Shown in pieces: positions 9,221 through 18,380 of a DNA stretch of 64,000 nt; position 1 is the stretch's first letter, and each line of letters starts with the position of its first letter. Below the pieces are notes generated by a model that saw nothing but the letters and a program-made list of their open reading frames with translations, did no database searches and was not told the origin of the DNA. The translations under genes and the position numbers were made by a program. Origin of the DNA: an uncultured Chitinophaga sp. (lineage in GTDB: Bacteria; Bacteroidota; Bacteroidia; Cytophagales; Cyclobacteriaceae); the NCBI GenBank assembly GCA_902168205.1, contig CABHOK010000003.1, positions 434,001 to 498,000 on the forward strand, written 5' to 3'.

Positions 9221-10084
9221 ATGCCAAAGATCTCAGAAACTGATTTGATCCTGAATAAGGATGGTAGTGTCTATCATCTTAACTTATTACCCAAACATTT
9301 ATCTGACATTATTATTACCGTTGGCGACCCCGGCAGGGTATATCGCGTAAGCGAGCACTTTGATGATATAGAATTTGAAATGAACAAGCGTGAATTTATC
9401 ACGCACGTTGGCACCTATAAAGACAAACGCATTACCGTGATCAGTACCGGAATGGGTACTGATAATATAGAGATACTGTTAACCGAACTCGATGCCCTGG
9501 TTAACATCGATCTGAAAACAAGAGAAGTTAAAAGCAAGAGGAAAAAGCTCAAGATCATTCGCATCGGAACTTCGGGGGCATTGCAAGACGATGTGCCGCT
9601 GGATTCTCACCTTGTAACCGATTATGCTGTAGGTCTTGATAACCTGATGACATTCTATAATCTCGAGATGAATGCGTTCGAACAGGAGATCGCTACTGAT
9701 ATTCTGCAGAAAACAAAATTACCATCGCAGCCTTATGTTATCCAGGGATCGGAAGCGTTGCGCGAGCAGTTTGGTGAGGGTATGATCGTTGGTAACACGG
9801 TAACAACGCCCGGCTTCTATGCGCCACAAGGTCGTACGTTACGAGCACCGATAAAGTATAAAACGCTGCTAGAAGATCTCAACTACTATCACAACAAGAA
9901 CAGCGATTTCTGGCTAACGAATTTTGAAATGGAAACGGCTGGCTATTACGCGATGGGCCGTTTACTGGGCCACGAGGTGTTGAGTGTTAATGCGATTATC
10001 GCCAATCGTATTAAGAATAAATTCTCGAAAGATCCTAATAAAGTGATTGATGCGCTGATCAAGCGCGTGCTTGACCGGATTTAG
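9221..10084 (+). CDS. Nucleoside phosphorylase (uridine phosphorylase-like)
   Basis: A 287-residue phosphorylase that would split uridine or a related nucleoside with phosphate to base and ribose 1-phosphate. Family marks are the phosphate loop ITVGDPGRVYRVSEHF, STGMGTDNIEILLTEL, and RIGTSGALQDDVPLDS. The nucleoside-binding FEMETAGYYAMGRLLGHE carries the catalytic-site Glu-Met-Glu. A GTG 18 bases upstream is in frame, but the ATG at 9221 gives the usual MPKISETDLILN start. The gene is followed by a convergent gene with a long inverted repeat in between. Confidence 0.9.
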   Translation: MPKISETDLILNKDGSVYHLNLLPKHLSDIIITVGDPGRVYRVSEHFDDIEFEMNKREFITHVGTYKDKRITVISTGMGTDNIEILLTELDALVNIDLKTREVKSKRKKLKIIRIGTSGALQDDVPLDSHLVTDYAVGLDNLMTFYNLEMNAFEQEIATDILQKTKLPSQPYVIQGSEALREQFGEGMIVGNTVTTPGFYAPQGRTLRAPIKYKTLLEDLNYYHNKNSDFWLTNFEMETAGYYAMGRLLGHEVLSVNAIIANRIKNKFSKDPNKVIDALIKRVLDRI

Positions 10085-10185
10085 AATTCACAAGAGTAAA
10101 TATATACCAGCCACAATTGCAGTATACATGTGATAAGATTCTCTACAATCACCGGCTGCTATACTTTCCGGATTCCGTTAATCAC

Positions 10186-10253
10186 TTATTTGTTAATCGT
10201 AAAAAGAATTGGCCTCTAACCCAGTGCTGCTTTCCTATACGATTAACAAATAA
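10186..10253. repeat. 16-bp inverted repeat between convergent genes
   Basis: TTATTTGTTAATCGTA (10186-10201) and its exact complement TACGATTAACAAATAA (10238-10253) flank a 36-base loop. It lies between the stops of the phosphorylase (+) and the 83-residue gene (-). There is no U tract. The GATTAACGA-like word recurs upstream of cobO and the AAA ATPase gene near 57 kb, so it may belong to a dispersed repeat family. Confidence 0.65.
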
Positions 10254-10273
10254 CCGATAACGATTTCTTCGAA

Positions 10274-10525
10274 TTACATAAAGGCTGTGCTGTCCATGCG
10301 CATAATCTGTCTGCCGGCTGTCAACGGATCATCGTTGTAGAAGCCCGACAGAATCCGGTGTGCGATCTGTTCAATGATCAGCTCATCGTCTGTTTTCCCT
10401 TCTTTTCCTCTCCAGAAGATGCGGTCCGGGTGGCGCTTCATATCTTCTACATAGTACTTGGCACGGGTATATTGTTCATCCGTGAAGGTAATTGTAAAGC
10501 AGGTTCTTACTTTATGTGTTTCCAT
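10274..10525 (-). CDS. Small hypothetical protein, 83 residues
   Basis: Not recognised. The product begins METHKVRTCFTITFTDEQYT, is charged (ten Asp/Glu and Arg/Lys-rich middle) and has no membrane segment, signal peptide or known motif. TDDELIIEQIAHRILSGFY looks like an amphipathic helix, so it is probably a small soluble cytoplasmic protein. It is convergent with the phosphorylase gene and has 336 bases of upstream non-coding sequence. Amino-acid composition is protein-like, which supports it over the overlapping frames. Confidence 0.55.
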   Translation of the reverse strand: METHKVRTCFTITFTDEQYTRAKYYVEDMKRHPDRIFWRGKEGKTDDELIIEQIAHRILSGFYNDDPLTAGRQIMRMDSTAFM

Positions 10526-10861
10526 AATAATGTGCGGAGGGCAATCGATATGCCAGTTAAATTCCTCTTAATTTTCAAAAAAAGACCGTTGGTCGGCACG
10601 GTCGCGCCCGCAGACGAGCGAAATTGTCCGCAGGTGGGACGAATCCCCGGTAAGGTAAAAATGGCATGAAGTGCAGGTGTTCGAAATAGAGAGCTGTCTG
10701 AAATTTGGGCGCATGGCACTTCTGAAAGGCCTTTCTTTAAAAGTTCCGTCATGTTGGCATATCCGGAGATTTCGCAGTGAAATTTGCGTTATAATCTCAG
10801 AAAACAGTGAAATCATCAGGACAAACCCTGATGTAAAGACTTAACTTCGCAGACAAGAATT
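10526..10861. other. 336-base divergent intergenic region
   Basis: Separates the 83-residue gene (-) from the M16 peptidase (+). Frames open here on both strands give compositions unlike real proteins. No tRNA or known RNA was recognised. GAAGTGC and GCACTTC words face each other about 45 bases apart. TAACTTCG, one base off the -7 consensus, ends 13 bases before the peptidase ATG and may be its promoter. Confidence 0.35.
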
Positions 10862-12118
10862 ATGAGAGATTGTACAATTTTTACGTTGACAAATGGCTTG
10901 AGAGTAGTGCACCAGCGAATCACAACTTCCGCGATCGTGCACTGCGGGTTGGTGTTGGATATTGGTAGCAGAGACGAATCAATCTTGAACCAGGGCATAG
11001 CACACTTCTGGGAACACATGGCCTTTAAAGGTACCCGGAAAAGAAAGACACTCGATATTATTAACAGCCTCGACTCTGTAGGTGGCGAACTGAATGCCTA
11101 TACCGATAAAGAAAAGATAGCCTTCTATGCTTCAGCACGCAAGGAATACTTTGAGCGAGCAGTAGACTTGTTGAGTGACATCACATTTCATTCGGTGTTT
11201 CCTGAAAAGGAATTGGAAAAGGAACGCGGTGTTATACTCGAAGAGATGGCCATGTACCTGGATAGTCCGGATGAATCGCTGCAGGACGAATTCGAATCGG
11301 TAGTTTATAAGAACCATCCGATGGGAATGAATATCCTCGGCCGCGCAGAGACCATCAATGCTTTTCAGAAGAAAGATTTTGTTTCCTTTTTTAAAGGACA
11401 TATCAATACAAAAAAAGTAGTCTTCTCTTGTGTAGGAGATATAGCACTGGATGAAGTGGAGCGTCTTGCTAAAAAGTATCTTGAGAATTTCAAGACGCAT
11501 CAACTCAACGGCAGACGCAAGAAGTTCTCATCTTACAAACCAGCGTACCAGGTATTGGAGCGCACTGTGAAGCAGGCGAAATGTGCTATTGGTGGTGAAG
11601 CCTACCCGGTTCACAATGGTAATCGCGTACCGCTATATCTGTTGGTAAATATACTGGGAGGTCCGGGTATGAACTCACGCCTCAACCTGTCACTTCGTGA
11701 AAAATATGGATTGGTATATTCGGTCGATGCACACTATATACCCTATTCCGATACGGGTATGTTTGCTGTATTCTTCGGAACAGAACCTAAGCAGTTGGAC
11801 AAGTGTATAAACCTGGTAAAAAAAGAACTGCTGAAGTTCTGTGATAAACCTTTATCAAGACCACAACTCGCAGCTGCCAAAGAGCAGATTAAAGGACAAC
11901 TCGCCATGTCGGAAGAGAATAATCTGAGTTTGATGCTGATGATGGCACGAAGCGTGCTGCTATATAACCGCGTACCTCGACTGGAAGAAATTTTCCATAC
12001 GATAGATAATACCAATGCGCAGAAACTGCAGGATGTAGCACAGGATATATTTGATGAAAAGAAACTCAGCTTGCTGACGATGGTGCCAGAGAATGGGAAG
12101 CCGAAGGAGGCGCATTGA
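10862..12118 (+). CDS. M16 family zinc peptidase (pitrilysin-like)
   Basis: A 418-residue peptidase with the inverted zinc motif HxxEH: GIAHFWEHMAFKGT, where His48, Glu51 and His52 would bind zinc and catalyse. The downstream zinc-binding glutamate falls in ERGVILEEMAMYLD. The inactive C-terminal half is also present (GGPGMNSRLNLSLREKYGLV, the substrate-binding R-x8-Y type segment). There is no signal peptide, so it is probably cytoplasmic, as in the single-chain processing-peptidase-like group. Length is normal for this class. Confidence 0.93.
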   Translation: MRDCTIFTLTNGLRVVHQRITTSAIVHCGLVLDIGSRDESILNQGIAHFWEHMAFKGTRKRKTLDIINSLDSVGGELNAYTDKEKIAFYASARKEYFERAVDLLSDITFHSVFPEKELEKERGVILEEMAMYLDSPDESLQDEFESVVYKNHPMGMNILGRAETINAFQKKDFVSFFKGHINTKKVVFSCVGDIALDEVERLAKKYLENFKTHQLNGRRKKFSSYKPAYQVLERTVKQAKCAIGGEAYPVHNGNRVPLYLLVNILGGPGMNSRLNLSLREKYGLVYSVDAHYIPYSDTGMFAVFFGTEPKQLDKCINLVKKELLKFCDKPLSRPQLAAAKEQIKGQLAMSEENNLSLMLMMARSVLLYNRVPRLEEIFHTIDNTNAQKLQDVAQDIFDEKKLSLLTMVPENGKPKEAH

Positions 12119-12432
12119 GAAGTCGGGAAGTCCGAAAATCCGAAAGTCGGGAAGACCGGAAGTTGAAATGTAGGGATACTGAAGATAAAGACTGAGATTG
12201 GAAAATAGAGTTGTAGATATAGGAAGACGGTTAAAGATATATAGTGTGTAACGCTAAATTTAGTGTGATCTTAAAATGATATTACTCACGAAAGAGATAG
12301 CATGTAATCCAAAGGGTGCCCGTTGAACGCATAAACTTTTTCAGACGTATTGCCTCTTAAAACTTTGAGACTTTCCTAACTTTCAGACTTTCTGTCTTCC
12401 GGATTTTCGGTCTTCCCGTCTTCCGGACTTTT
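12119..12432. repeat. Imperfect inverted repeat of GAAGTCCG-type words filling the intergenic region
   Basis: The left arm (12119-12162) is built from degenerate GGGAAGTCCGAAA words directly after the peptidase stop. The right arm (12380-12432) is made of the complementary CTTCCGGACTTTC words. In the core, 12124-12142 and 12400-12418 are complementary at 18 of 19 positions. Some 220 bases of unremarkable A+T-rich DNA lie between. It looks like a dispersed intergenic repeat rather than a simple terminator, because the loop is too long. No ORF lies in the 341-base gap. Confidence 0.7.
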
Positions 12433-12459
12433 TTACTTTCCCACTTTAACAACGAACCG

Positions 12460-13101
12460 ATGGATCTCATAAACGAGTCGATACAACACTACGCAGAGCA
12501 ACATACTTCTTCAGAGGCTGATCTGCTCAAGAAGATAGATCGCGATACACACGCCAAGGTAATGATGCCGCGGATGCTATCCGGACACTTGCAGGGCAGA
12601 GTGCTGTCGATGATAAGTCACATGATCCGGCCGCAGCGCATCCTGGAGATCGGAACCTATACCGGCTACTCGGCTGTTTGTCTGGCAGAGGGTTTGCAGG
12701 AAGGTGGTAAGTTGATTACGATTGATATCAATGAAGAACTCGAAGACCGCGTTCGCGATTACTTTGCAGCTTCTTCCTATAATAACAACATCGAGTATAA
12801 GATTGGTAACGCGGTGGAGGTAATACCAGCGCTGAACGAGACATTCGATCTTGTTTTTATCGATGCAGACAAGGAGCGCTATAGTGTTTATTTCGACCTG
12901 GTAATTGACAAAGTACGAAACGGAGGTTTTATACTGGCGGACAATGTTCTGTGGAGCGGCAAGGTGCTTGACGCGAAGCCGGACAAGGACACGCGGGCTA
13001 TTCTGGAGTTCAATAAAAAAATTCAGGATGACCCACGGGTGGAAAATGTACTTCTGCCGATAAGAGATGGTATTATGTTGATGAGAAAAGTATCTTTGTA
13101 A
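12460..13101 (+). CDS. Class I SAM-dependent O-methyltransferase (COMT-like)
   Basis: A 213-residue cytoplasmic methyltransferase of the small caffeoyl-CoA / catechol O-methyltransferase family. SAM-binding motif I is ILEIGTYTGYSAVCLAEGL, with acidic TIDINEE at the end of strand 2. FDLVFIDADKERYSVYFD carries the metal-binding Asp of the family, and GGFILADNVLWSGKV supplies the next metal ligands. Its substrate in bacteria of this group is not known. It starts after the inverted-repeat region and is followed 32 bases later by the LysM transglycosylase gene. Confidence 0.93.
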   Translation: MDLINESIQHYAEQHTSSEADLLKKIDRDTHAKVMMPRMLSGHLQGRVLSMISHMIRPQRILEIGTYTGYSAVCLAEGLQEGGKLITIDINEELEDRVRDYFAASSYNNNIEYKIGNAVEVIPALNETFDLVFIDADKERYSVYFDLVIDKVRNGGFILADNVLWSGKVLDAKPDKDTRAILEFNKKIQDDPRVENVLLPIRDGIMLMRKVSL

Positions 13102-13133
13102 AACTTTTTAAGTCCCTCTTAAAATATCAATAC

Positions 13134-15053
13134 ATGATGAGATCAATCTTCGCGCTATTTTTTGCGGTCCAGTTTACCGTAGCAGCGCAGACACCTCAGG
13201 TTCCGCACAAGATGCAGTTTGCGGACATGACGCTCACGATCCGCGATGATGCCCGCCGGGAAATCCAGAAAGATGTAGACGCGTTAACCGCTTCACCACG
13301 TCATCACAACATCAAGGTTGAACGCGCCAAAACCTACTTCCCCATCATCGAGAAAATCTTCAAAGAAGAAAATGTACCTGACGATTTCAAGTATCTCGTG
13401 TTGCAGGAGAGTGCGTTGATTCCGGATGCTGTATCGGTTTCAAAAGCTGTTGGATTCTGGCAGTTCAAAGATTTTACGGCACTTGAAATGGGACTGCGGG
13501 TTGATAAGGAGATTGATGAACGTATGAACATCGTTTCTTCTTCGCGTGCAGCCGCCCGCTATATCAAGAAAAACAATGTATACTTCAACAACTGGATCTA
13601 TGCACTGCAGGCTTACCAGATGGGAGCCGGTGCTGTACTCCGCAGCGAAAAAGACAGTAAGAGCGGTGAGAAAAATATAGAGATCACCAGTAAGACATAT
13701 TGGTATGTAAAGAAATACCTCGCCCACAAAGTAGCGTTCGAAGAAATGGTGAATGGCGAAGGACAGATTCGCGTGTTATCCTATCAGAATCAAAACAAGA
13801 AAACACTCACCGACCTAGCAAAAGAGGTTTCCGTAGATGAAGCTGAATTAGTAGCCTATAATAAATGGGTGCGCTCTGGTACTATACCAGATGACCGGGT
13901 ATATGCAGTAATTATACCAGTGAAAGGCAACGGTGCTGATATAAAATTACCGGAAGATGCCGTGCTTGCAAAGGCAGGCGATGCCAGTGCCAAGAAGAAT
14001 GGAGAGTCAACATTAGCGTCTGCTAAGAAGGACAATCGTAAAAAAATAAATGGTATCACTGCGATACAAGTTCATGGAGGCGAGAGTGCATCACAAGTGG
14101 CAACGCGTGCTGGTGTTGATCTGTCGTCATTTTTAAAATGGAATGATATATCTGTTTCAGATCAGATGCGCGATGGTCAATACTACTTACTTGGTAAGAA
14201 ACGTGCGCGGGCAGCAACAGCCTATCACACTGTAGCGACTGGTGATAACTTGTGGAGTATAAGTCAGCAGTATGGTGTGCAGGTAAAGAAGTTGAAACGC
14301 TATAACCGACTTGATTCGGATCAGGATCTTAAACCTGGCATGACGCTATGGTTATCGGCACGCAAGCCTAAAAATTCTGAAAGCACAGCACCTCCATCCA
14401 ACGTTATACAAGTGGACAACGCACAAACTTTTGCGTGGGATGTAAACCCTTCCGAAACACAGGCCACCACCACAACAACACCGGTTGTAAAAACACCACC
14501 GGCTACACAAGAGACTATAAAAGTTACACCACCACCCGCGAAAACAGAGCCAGTCGTAAGCATCGATACAACAACAGTTGTTGAAGAACTGATTAAACCT
14601 GTAAAAATTCAGGAAGCTGTAGATTCCTCTAAAACCTTACAAGCTCAGGTAACGGTACCGCAACCTGTGGACACAATGGTGCAACGCGTGCCCGAAGTAA
14701 TAGTGCCGGAACGTCCTGCTACGCATACTGTACAGCAGGGGGAGACACTTTATTCGATCGCGCGCCAATATAATTTAGGTGTAATGGACCTCGTGAATGC
14801 GAATAATCTCAACCTGCAGGAAAGTATCAAGCCGGGACAGGTGTTAAAGCTTTCTGAAAGTCAATCGATTGAAAATAGTGTTGTAACGCCTGATAAACTT
14901 TCAGAAGTTGAGCACCAAGTAAAGCCTACGGATACACTCTACAGCATTGCCCGCCAATACGGTGTTACGATCAAAGAACTGATGGAATGGAATAATAAGA
15001 AAGATTTTGCTTTATCAGTGGGTGAGCGCCTCAAGGTGAAGCAAAGCAAGTAG
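13134..15053 (+). CDS. MltD-like membrane-bound/periplasmic lytic transglycosylase with LysM repeats
   Basis: A 639-residue exported enzyme that would cut peptidoglycan between MurNAc and GlcNAc with 1,6-anhydro ring formation. A signal peptide (SIFALFFAVQFTVAAQ) is followed by an SLT domain, where the catalytic Glu is in FKYLVLQESALIPDAVS and AVGFWQF is the usual next motif. Three clear LysM domains sit in the C-terminal half (HTVATGDNLWSISQQYGV, HTVQQGETLYSIARQYNL, HQVKPTDTLYSIARQYGV). Two more degenerate LysM-like segments lie near residues 220 and 315, with a Thr/Pro-rich linker at about 440-500. The start could equally be the second Met. Confidence 0.93.
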   Translation: MMRSIFALFFAVQFTVAAQTPQVPHKMQFADMTLTIRDDARREIQKDVDALTASPRHHNIKVERAKTYFPIIEKIFKEENVPDDFKYLVLQESALIPDAVSVSKAVGFWQFKDFTALEMGLRVDKEIDERMNIVSSSRAAARYIKKNNVYFNNWIYALQAYQMGAGAVLRSEKDSKSGEKNIEITSKTYWYVKKYLAHKVAFEEMVNGEGQIRVLSYQNQNKKTLTDLAKEVSVDEAELVAYNKWVRSGTIPDDRVYAVIIPVKGNGADIKLPEDAVLAKAGDASAKKNGESTLASAKKDNRKKINGITAIQVHGGESASQVATRAGVDLSSFLKWNDISVSDQMRDGQYYLLGKKRARAATAYHTVATGDNLWSISQQYGVQVKKLKRYNRLDSDQDLKPGMTLWLSARKPKNSESTAPPSNVIQVDNAQTFAWDVNPSETQATTTTTPVVKTPPATQETIKVTPPPAKTEPVVSIDTTTVVEELIKPVKIQEAVDSSKTLQAQVTVPQPVDTMVQRVPEVIVPERPATHTVQQGETLYSIARQYNLGVMDLVNANNLNLQESIKPGQVLKLSESQSIENSVVTPDKLSEVEHQVKPTDTLYSIARQYGVTIKELMEWNNKKDFALSVGERLKVKQSK

Positions 15054-15137
15054 TAACGTTTTTTATATTTTTCGTTCTATTTTATTACTTCCTGTTCGGA
15101 AATTGTTAAGCTCGTTCCCAAATATTCTAAAAAAGAA

Positions 15138-15145
15138 TATTTTTG
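15138..15145 (+). promoter_or_regulatory. Candidate -7 box of the response-regulator gene
   Basis: TATTTTTG matches TAnnTTTG and lies 44 bases before the ATG. No TTG sits at the proper -33 spacing, so confidence is low. Confidence 0.35.
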
Positions 15146-15189
15146 TGTTTCGTGAAATCGGATGTGTGGACTGAATTACTGATTATTGA

Positions 15190-15603
15190 ATGCAAACAGA
15201 CACTAAAGCTATCGACCTTGTAATGCTCGTAGATGATAACGACACTGATAATTTTATCAGTAAGCGTATCATTGAAATCACAAGGTTTGCCAAACGCGTA
15301 GAAGTGAAAGGTTCCGGAAAGGCGGCATTGGATTATCTGCGCGAAAACCAAAATGTTCCTGAGAATCTACCGAGTCTCATCTTCCTCGACATTAACATGC
15401 CGATCGTAGATGGTTTTGTTTTTTTATATGAGTTCGAAAAATTCAACGAGCTCGTTCGTAATAAATGCAAGGTTATTATCCTTTCAAGTTCTGATAACAA
15501 ACGCGACATCGATAAAATCGTAAACAACAATCACGTTATAAAATTCATTACGAAACCTCTTACTGAAGTAGCGCTTGACGAGATAAAACTCAACAACATC
15601 TAA
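15190..15603 (+). CDS. Single-domain response regulator (CheY/Rcp1-like)
   Basis: A 137-residue stand-alone receiver domain with no output domain. The acidic pair is Asp15-Asp16 (MLVDDNDTDN), the phospho-acceptor is Asp67 in FLDINMP, the switch residue is in VIILSSS, and the invariant Lys is in FITKPL. DDN(D)xxDN after the acidic pair is typical of the Rcp1 group, which receives phosphate from phytochrome-like or other hybrid kinases. No partner kinase is adjacent; the nearest histidine kinase gene is at 28.4 kb. Probably monocistronic, ending in a hairpin. Confidence 0.93.
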   Translation: MQTDTKAIDLVMLVDDNDTDNFISKRIIEITRFAKRVEVKGSGKAALDYLRENQNVPENLPSLIFLDINMPIVDGFVFLYEFEKFNELVRNKCKVIILSSSDNKRDIDKIVNNNHVIKFITKPLTEVALDEIKLNNI

Positions 15604-15613
15604 GATTTTATAC

Positions 15614-15651
15614 TTTGGGTTTTAAGTCCTAATTTCGGCTTAAACCCCAAA
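15614..15651 (+). terminator. Hairpin after the response-regulator gene
   Basis: TTTGGGTTTTAAGTCC (15614-15629) pairs imperfectly with GGCTTAAACCCCAAA (15637-15651). It ends five bases before the next ATG, so it could act as terminator of the upstream gene or as a leader structure of the DUF3078 gene. Confidence 0.5.
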
Positions 15652-15656
15652 AACGT

Positions 15657-16583
15657 ATGAATGAGAAGAAGATCAAGGTTGTAACTGTTTTAGTTGTTTT
15701 AATTTTATTCGCGCACACGCACTTGCAGGCTCAGATCGTAAAGCCTGATACACTTTCGAACTGGCACAAGAAATTTACTTTTACGCTGAATTTTAATCAG
15801 GCCTCTTTTTCTTCCAACTGGAAGGCAGGGGGCGTAAATTCCGTTGGCTTTAATTCAGGTTTGAATTACAAGGCAGGTTATGAAAAGGGACATTCGAAGT
15901 GGGATAATGAAATAGATCTTCTCTACGGATTTGTAAATAACTCCGGACAAGGTTTTCGTAAAACGTTGGACCGACTATATCTGGATACAAAGTATGGCTA
16001 TAAGCTGAATGATAAGTGGGATATTTTTACATCACTGAATTTCTTATCACAATTTTCGAAAGGCTATAAATACGAAGACGATGCTACCGGAAACGAGCAG
16101 GCATTAATCATCTCGGATTTTTTAGCACCGGCATTCATTACTTCAGCATGGGGTGCTGAATATCATCCTACTACATATTTCAAACTACGCTTGTCTCCCT
16201 TTGCTCCGCGACTTACTATTGTGCAAGACCCAACGCGCTTTACAAAAACCGTAGGGACTGAACCGTATGGTGTAGATTCTACCAAGACAACACGATTTGA
16301 ATGGCTCGCCTTTCAGATGACGGCAGAGTTTGATAAAGAGATCTTCACCAATGTAAATCTCAAATGGCGTTACCTCATGTTTGCGAATTATGAAACACTT
16401 GAACTCAAAACAATCGACCACCGTGTTGACCTCATGATCACTGCGAAAGTAAATCGGTTTATCAACGTAAGCCTTGGCGGTATTCTGCTCTACGACTATG
16501 ACCAGGACAGCGGTGCACAGTATAACCAGTTATTCAACTTCGGGTTCATGTATTCATTCCAGAATTTTGAAGACAAGAAGTAA
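15657..16583 (+). CDS. DUF3078 domain-containing protein
   Basis: A 308-residue exported protein. Its signal peptide VVTVLVVLILFAHTHLQA ends near residue 24. The mature part is strand-rich with alternating aromatics (FTFTLNFNQASFSSNWKAGG, IDLLYGFVNNSGQGFRKTLD), as expected for a small outer-membrane beta barrel. This family is widespread in Bacteroidota and has no known activity. The final residues (FGFMYSFQNFEDKK) resemble a terminal barrel strand plus a short tail. A strong terminator follows directly. Confidence 0.9.
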   Translation: MNEKKIKVVTVLVVLILFAHTHLQAQIVKPDTLSNWHKKFTFTLNFNQASFSSNWKAGGVNSVGFNSGLNYKAGYEKGHSKWDNEIDLLYGFVNNSGQGFRKTLDRLYLDTKYGYKLNDKWDIFTSLNFLSQFSKGYKYEDDATGNEQALIISDFLAPAFITSAWGAEYHPTTYFKLRLSPFAPRLTIVQDPTRFTKTVGTEPYGVDSTKTTRFEWLAFQMTAEFDKEIFTNVNLKWRYLMFANYETLELKTIDHRVDLMITAKVNRFINVSLGGILLYDYDQDSGAQYNQLFNFGFMYSFQNFEDKK

Positions 16584-16602
16584 TCTTTGAGTAAAGAAAG
16601 AG

Positions 16603-16632
16603 AAAGGCTCGAAAACATTCGGGCCTTTTTTA
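16603..16632 (+). terminator. Rho-independent terminator after DUF3078 gene
   Basis: AAAGGCTCGAA (16603-16613) pairs with TTCGGGCCTTT (16618-16628) with one G-T wobble and an AACA loop, followed by TTTTTAT. Confidence 0.88.
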
Positions 16633-16712
16633 TTTCCATTCAGCTATAATTTTAAATTGCATACGCGAAGCGATCGGAAGATTGCGTTTCGTGTTTATAA
16701 CCCAATCGAAAT

Positions 16713-18278
16713 ATGTCAGTAGTAAAATTTACAGAGGCCATTCAGAAATCCTATACCACACATCTTCCCGCTATACACCTGGGAGCTGGTATATATCAAA
16801 ATGAAATTATAGCCGATGCAAAGGTATATCTGCCCATGCGTATGATGAACCGTCATGGTTTGGTAACAGGGGCGACTGGTTCCGGTAAAACACGCACGCT
16901 GCAGTTGCTGGCCGAACAACTCTCGGCAGCCGGTGTGCCTGTATTTATGCCGGATATGAAAGGCGATTTATCGGGTATGGCCAAAGAAGGTGTTGCAAAC
17001 GAGAAGATACAGGAACGTGCCAAGGCATTGGGTGTTGAATATATACCTGCCGCACTTCCGGTTGAAATATACTCCCTGAGTGGTAAACTGGGCGCACAGA
17101 TGCGGGCAACCGTTACCGAGTTTGGTCCGGTGCTGCTTACAAAAATTCTTGAACTTAACGATACGCAAGCCGGTGTACTGAATATACTCTTCAAGTATGC
17201 CGATGATAAAAATTTACCGATTGTAGATTTCAGCGACCTGAAAAAAGTATTAAACTATCTCACCGAAGGACCGGGTGCAGCAGAGATTAAAAGTGACTAC
17301 GGAAAAATATCCTCTTCTACCGCCAGTACCATTTTGAGGAAGATTGTATCGCTGGAACAACAAGGTGTTGATCAGTTATTCGGTGAGACATCCTTTGACG
17401 TTGATGATCTCTTCGAGAAAGTAGATGGCCGTGGCGTTGTCAGTTTACTGAACGTAGCAGATATGCAATCGCAGCCTGCAGTGTTCTCAACGTTTATGCT
17501 GGCATTGCTGGCGGAAATATACCAGCGCCTGCCCGAAGCCGGTGATCTTGATAAACCAAAGTTGATCTTCTTCCTCGATGAAGCACATTTACTTTTCAAA
17601 GATGCTCCGAAAGCTTTTCTGGATCAGATCGACCAGGTTATTCGCCTGATACGCTCGAAAGGTGTAGGTATATTTTTCTGTACACAGCTTACACAAGATG
17701 TACCGCCTTCGGTATTGGCGCAGTTAGGTAATCGTGTTCATCATGTGATCCGCGCGTTTACGCCAAATGATGTAAAGGCACTCAAAGAGACGATCAAAAC
17801 ATTTCCGAAGTCTGAGTTCTATGAAATGGAGCAGCAGTTTACTCAACTCGGCACCGGCCAGGCATTCATCACCGTGTTGAATGAAAAAGGTATACCTACC
17901 GAAACGGTTGTCACGCACTTGCTGCCACCTGCTTCGTATATGGGACCGCTATCTGAACAAGAGTATAGCACGTTGCTGAATAACTCTGACTTCTATAAAA
18001 AATATAAAGATGCGGTAGATCCACAAAGCGCTTTCGAGCTATTGAATGAACGCATGCAGCAAATCGAAGCGGAAAAAGAAGAAAAGCAGGAAGAAAAGAA
18101 AGCATCATCTTCATCGCGCACAACATCGCGCAAGCAGGAAAAATCTACATTGGAGGAAGTAATGGGATCACCACTTGCCAAGCAGGTAGGACGTGAGCTC
18201 GTTCGTGGTGTATTCGGCATGCTCTTCGGCAGCAGCGCACCGCGCAGAAGTTCACGCAAACGCAGCAGTATATTTTAG
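16713..18278 (+). CDS. HerA-like helicase domain protein (DUF853, YjgR-like)
   Basis: A 521-residue ATPase of the HerA/FtsK superfamily, YjgR branch. Walker A is VTGATGSGKTRTLQLLAEQL near residue 53, followed by the family segment FMPDMKGDLSGMAKEG. Walker B is LIFFLDEAHLLFKDAP, and an arginine-rich FCTQLTQDVPPSVLAQLGNR region lies after it. The C-terminus is a charged coiled coil of Glu/Lys (about 440-475) followed by a basic tail with RRSSRKRS. The function in bacteria is not established; the family is predicted to translocate on DNA. It is followed by an A+T-rich repeat. Confidence 0.92.
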   Translation: MSVVKFTEAIQKSYTTHLPAIHLGAGIYQNEIIADAKVYLPMRMMNRHGLVTGATGSGKTRTLQLLAEQLSAAGVPVFMPDMKGDLSGMAKEGVANEKIQERAKALGVEYIPAALPVEIYSLSGKLGAQMRATVTEFGPVLLTKILELNDTQAGVLNILFKYADDKNLPIVDFSDLKKVLNYLTEGPGAAEIKSDYGKISSSTASTILRKIVSLEQQGVDQLFGETSFDVDDLFEKVDGRGVVSLLNVADMQSQPAVFSTFMLALLAEIYQRLPEAGDLDKPKLIFFLDEAHLLFKDAPKAFLDQIDQVIRLIRSKGVGIFFCTQLTQDVPPSVLAQLGNRVHHVIRAFTPNDVKALKETIKTFPKSEFYEMEQQFTQLGTGQAFITVLNEKGIPTETVVTHLLPPASYMGPLSEQEYSTLLNNSDFYKKYKDAVDPQSAFELLNERMQQIEAEKEEKQEEKKASSSSRTTSRKQEKSTLEEVMGSPLAKQVGRELVRGVFGMLFGSSAPRRSSRKRSSIF

Positions 18279-18283
18279 GTAAG

Positions 18284-18370
18284 GATTGAAAAATTGTAAG
18301 ATTGGAATGCACCTATATCGATACCATAATCTTTCAATTTTATAATCTTCCAATCTCTCAATCTCTCAAT
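18284..18370. repeat. A+T-rich inverted repeat with a tandem 8-mer
   Basis: The stretch 18284-18305 (GATTGAAAAATTGTAAGATT...) and 18327-18347 are complementary at about 17 of 21 positions. A tandem CAATCTCT repeat (two copies plus CAAT) fills 18351-18370. It resembles the repeat at 12.1-12.4 kb in plan but differs in word, and sits between the HerA-like gene and the next gene. Confidence 0.6.
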
Positions 18371-18380
18371 TCAACAAGTT

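Noticed and set aside
10507-10816. Minus-strand reading frames in the 10.5-10.8 kb gap
   Set aside because: Three overlapping frames on both strands have similar length and none has protein-like composition or motifs.
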